A DNA stretch of 64,000 nt from the NCBI RefSeq assembly GCF_014207745.1, contig NZ_JACHJB010000001.1, forward strand, positions 2,232,001 to 2,296,000. The letters run 5' to 3'. This DNA comes from Nonomuraea muscovyensis (GTDB taxonomy: Bacteria > Actinomycetota > Actinomycetes > Streptosporangiales > Streptosporangiaceae). Position 1 is the stretch's first letter; each line of letters opens with the position of its first letter. Below the pieces are notes generated by a model. The model did not search any database. It was not told the DNA's origin and saw only the letters and a list, made by a program, of their open reading frames with translations. Positions 63,759 through 64,000 of this stretch are shown piece by piece. The position numbers and the translations under genes are program-made.

Positions 63759-63810
63759 GGCGACGGCTCCTTTTCCGGTGTCCACGTCTGGACACCGGTC
63801 GCCCGTCGCC
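63759..63810. terminator. Nested inverted repeat near the right edge
   Basis: CCGGTGTCCA (63775-63784) and TGGACACCGG (63789-63798) form a perfect 10-bp stem around CGTC. An outer pair GGCGACGG (63759-63766) and CCGTCGCC (63803-63810) flanks it. It may end the minus-strand gene at the edge. Confidence 0.5.
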
Positions 63811-63851
63811 GTCACCCTGCCGGCTCGCGGTCGGGACTCCTGGGGCGCTGG

Positions 63852-64000
63852 TCAGCGCCGGCCTCCGGCTCGTCGTCGGACGGATGCGGTGTGGTCACCG
63901 GTGGGTGTGCACAGTCCACCGGCACGGCCGCTCGATCCCTCCGGGGGCACCGCCGCCATCACGCGGGTGCCGCCGTCGTCCGAGTGGCCGCCTGCTCCAC
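63852..64000 (-). CDS. Possible C-terminal fragment of a gene running off the window
   Basis: A 49-codon minus-strand frame open to the edge begins GAGGHSDDGGTRVMAAVPPEG, which reads like the last strand of a regulatory or kinase-type domain, and then becomes Arg/Gly-rich before TGA at 63852. Too little is present to name a family, and the frame could be chance. Confidence 0.25.
   Translation of the reverse strand, partial: GAGGHSDDGGTRVMAAVPPEGSSGRAGGLCTPTGDHTASVRRRAGGRR

Larger units (their letters stand above)
63296..64000. other. Right-edge region, mostly non-coding with two hairpins
   Basis: No well-supported complete gene. Two stable hairpins (63477-63516; 63759-63810) and a possible C-terminal fragment at the edge are listed separately. 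Frames between 63400 and 63730 on the minus strand owe their GC-rich codons to the first hairpin and lack a ribosome-binding site. Confidence 0.5.

Overview
This is GC-rich DNA with strong G/C third-position bias, frequent GTG and TTG starts, ATGA/GTGA stop-start overlaps and several probable leaderless transcripts. Multiple ECF sigma factors, LuxR-type ATPase regulators, a geosmin synthase and EshA-like encapsulin shells point to a filamentous actinomycete; the Streptosporangiaceae (for example Nonomuraea-like) fit best, but that assignment is inference. No rRNA, tRNA, CRISPR array or prophage was seen. It reads as ordinary accessory chromosome of a soil actinomycete.

Layout. 1-6.4 kb: two paralogous NB-ARC/TPR/LuxR regulators flank a cytochrome P450 and a DeoR repressor. 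6.4-8.8 kb: a degenerate RsbW-like protein with a tiny downstream ORF, then a DGPF/YCII gene and its ECF42-type sigma factor. 8.8-14.3 kb: a sulfotransferase and a Tat-exported sulfatase read through in one frame without a stop, then a TetR-MFS-SDR operon. 14.4-14.8 kb: a transposase-less IS200/IS605-like element whose right half may be an orphan omega-RNA, inserted 14 bp upstream of a copper-ligand-deficient multicopper-oxidase-fold lipoprotein. 16.6-25.1 kb: GPP34, permease, GNAT, membrane ACT protein, AA10 LPMO with CBM2, an orphan CebR-like box, hemerythrin, a stand-alone Sensor-domain protein and an MmyB-like XRE regulator. 25.2-35.1 kb: fused SecDF, a TetR/FAD-monooxygenase operon, a methyltransferase, a PLP decarboxylase, and a LacI-sulfatase operon with two matching operators. 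35-41.6 kb: DUF1206, a SigE-family sigma/WD-like pair, M28 aminopeptidase, and a HAD phosphatase fused to a P-loop ATPase. 41.7-46.4 kb: a divergent cassette of unknown purpose (TIGR02996-LRR protein, 2OG-Fe(II) oxygenase, DUF6745 protein, small partner). 46.5-56.6 kb: MFS pump, sulfotransferase plus GT4, ECF sigma/CU044_5270 pair, a SpoIIE phosphatase/STAS partner-switching set, an epimerase and a DUF4142 lipoprotein. 56.7-63.3 kb: polyprenyl synthase, two Family 2B encapsulin shells and a bifunctional geosmin synthase, with a STAS gene running antisense into its end.

How parts work together. The clearest functional unit is the 56.7-63 kb operon, which looks like a protein compartment for terpene odorant biosynthesis: prenyl diphosphate supply, two non-identical cyclic-nucleotide-domain shells, and geosmin synthase translationally coupled to the second shell. 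The most promising undescribed system is the 41.7-46.4 kb cassette, whose two promoter regions share a GTACATT -10 core and whose oxygenase and LRR protein both carry Trp-Asp-rich acidic tracts.
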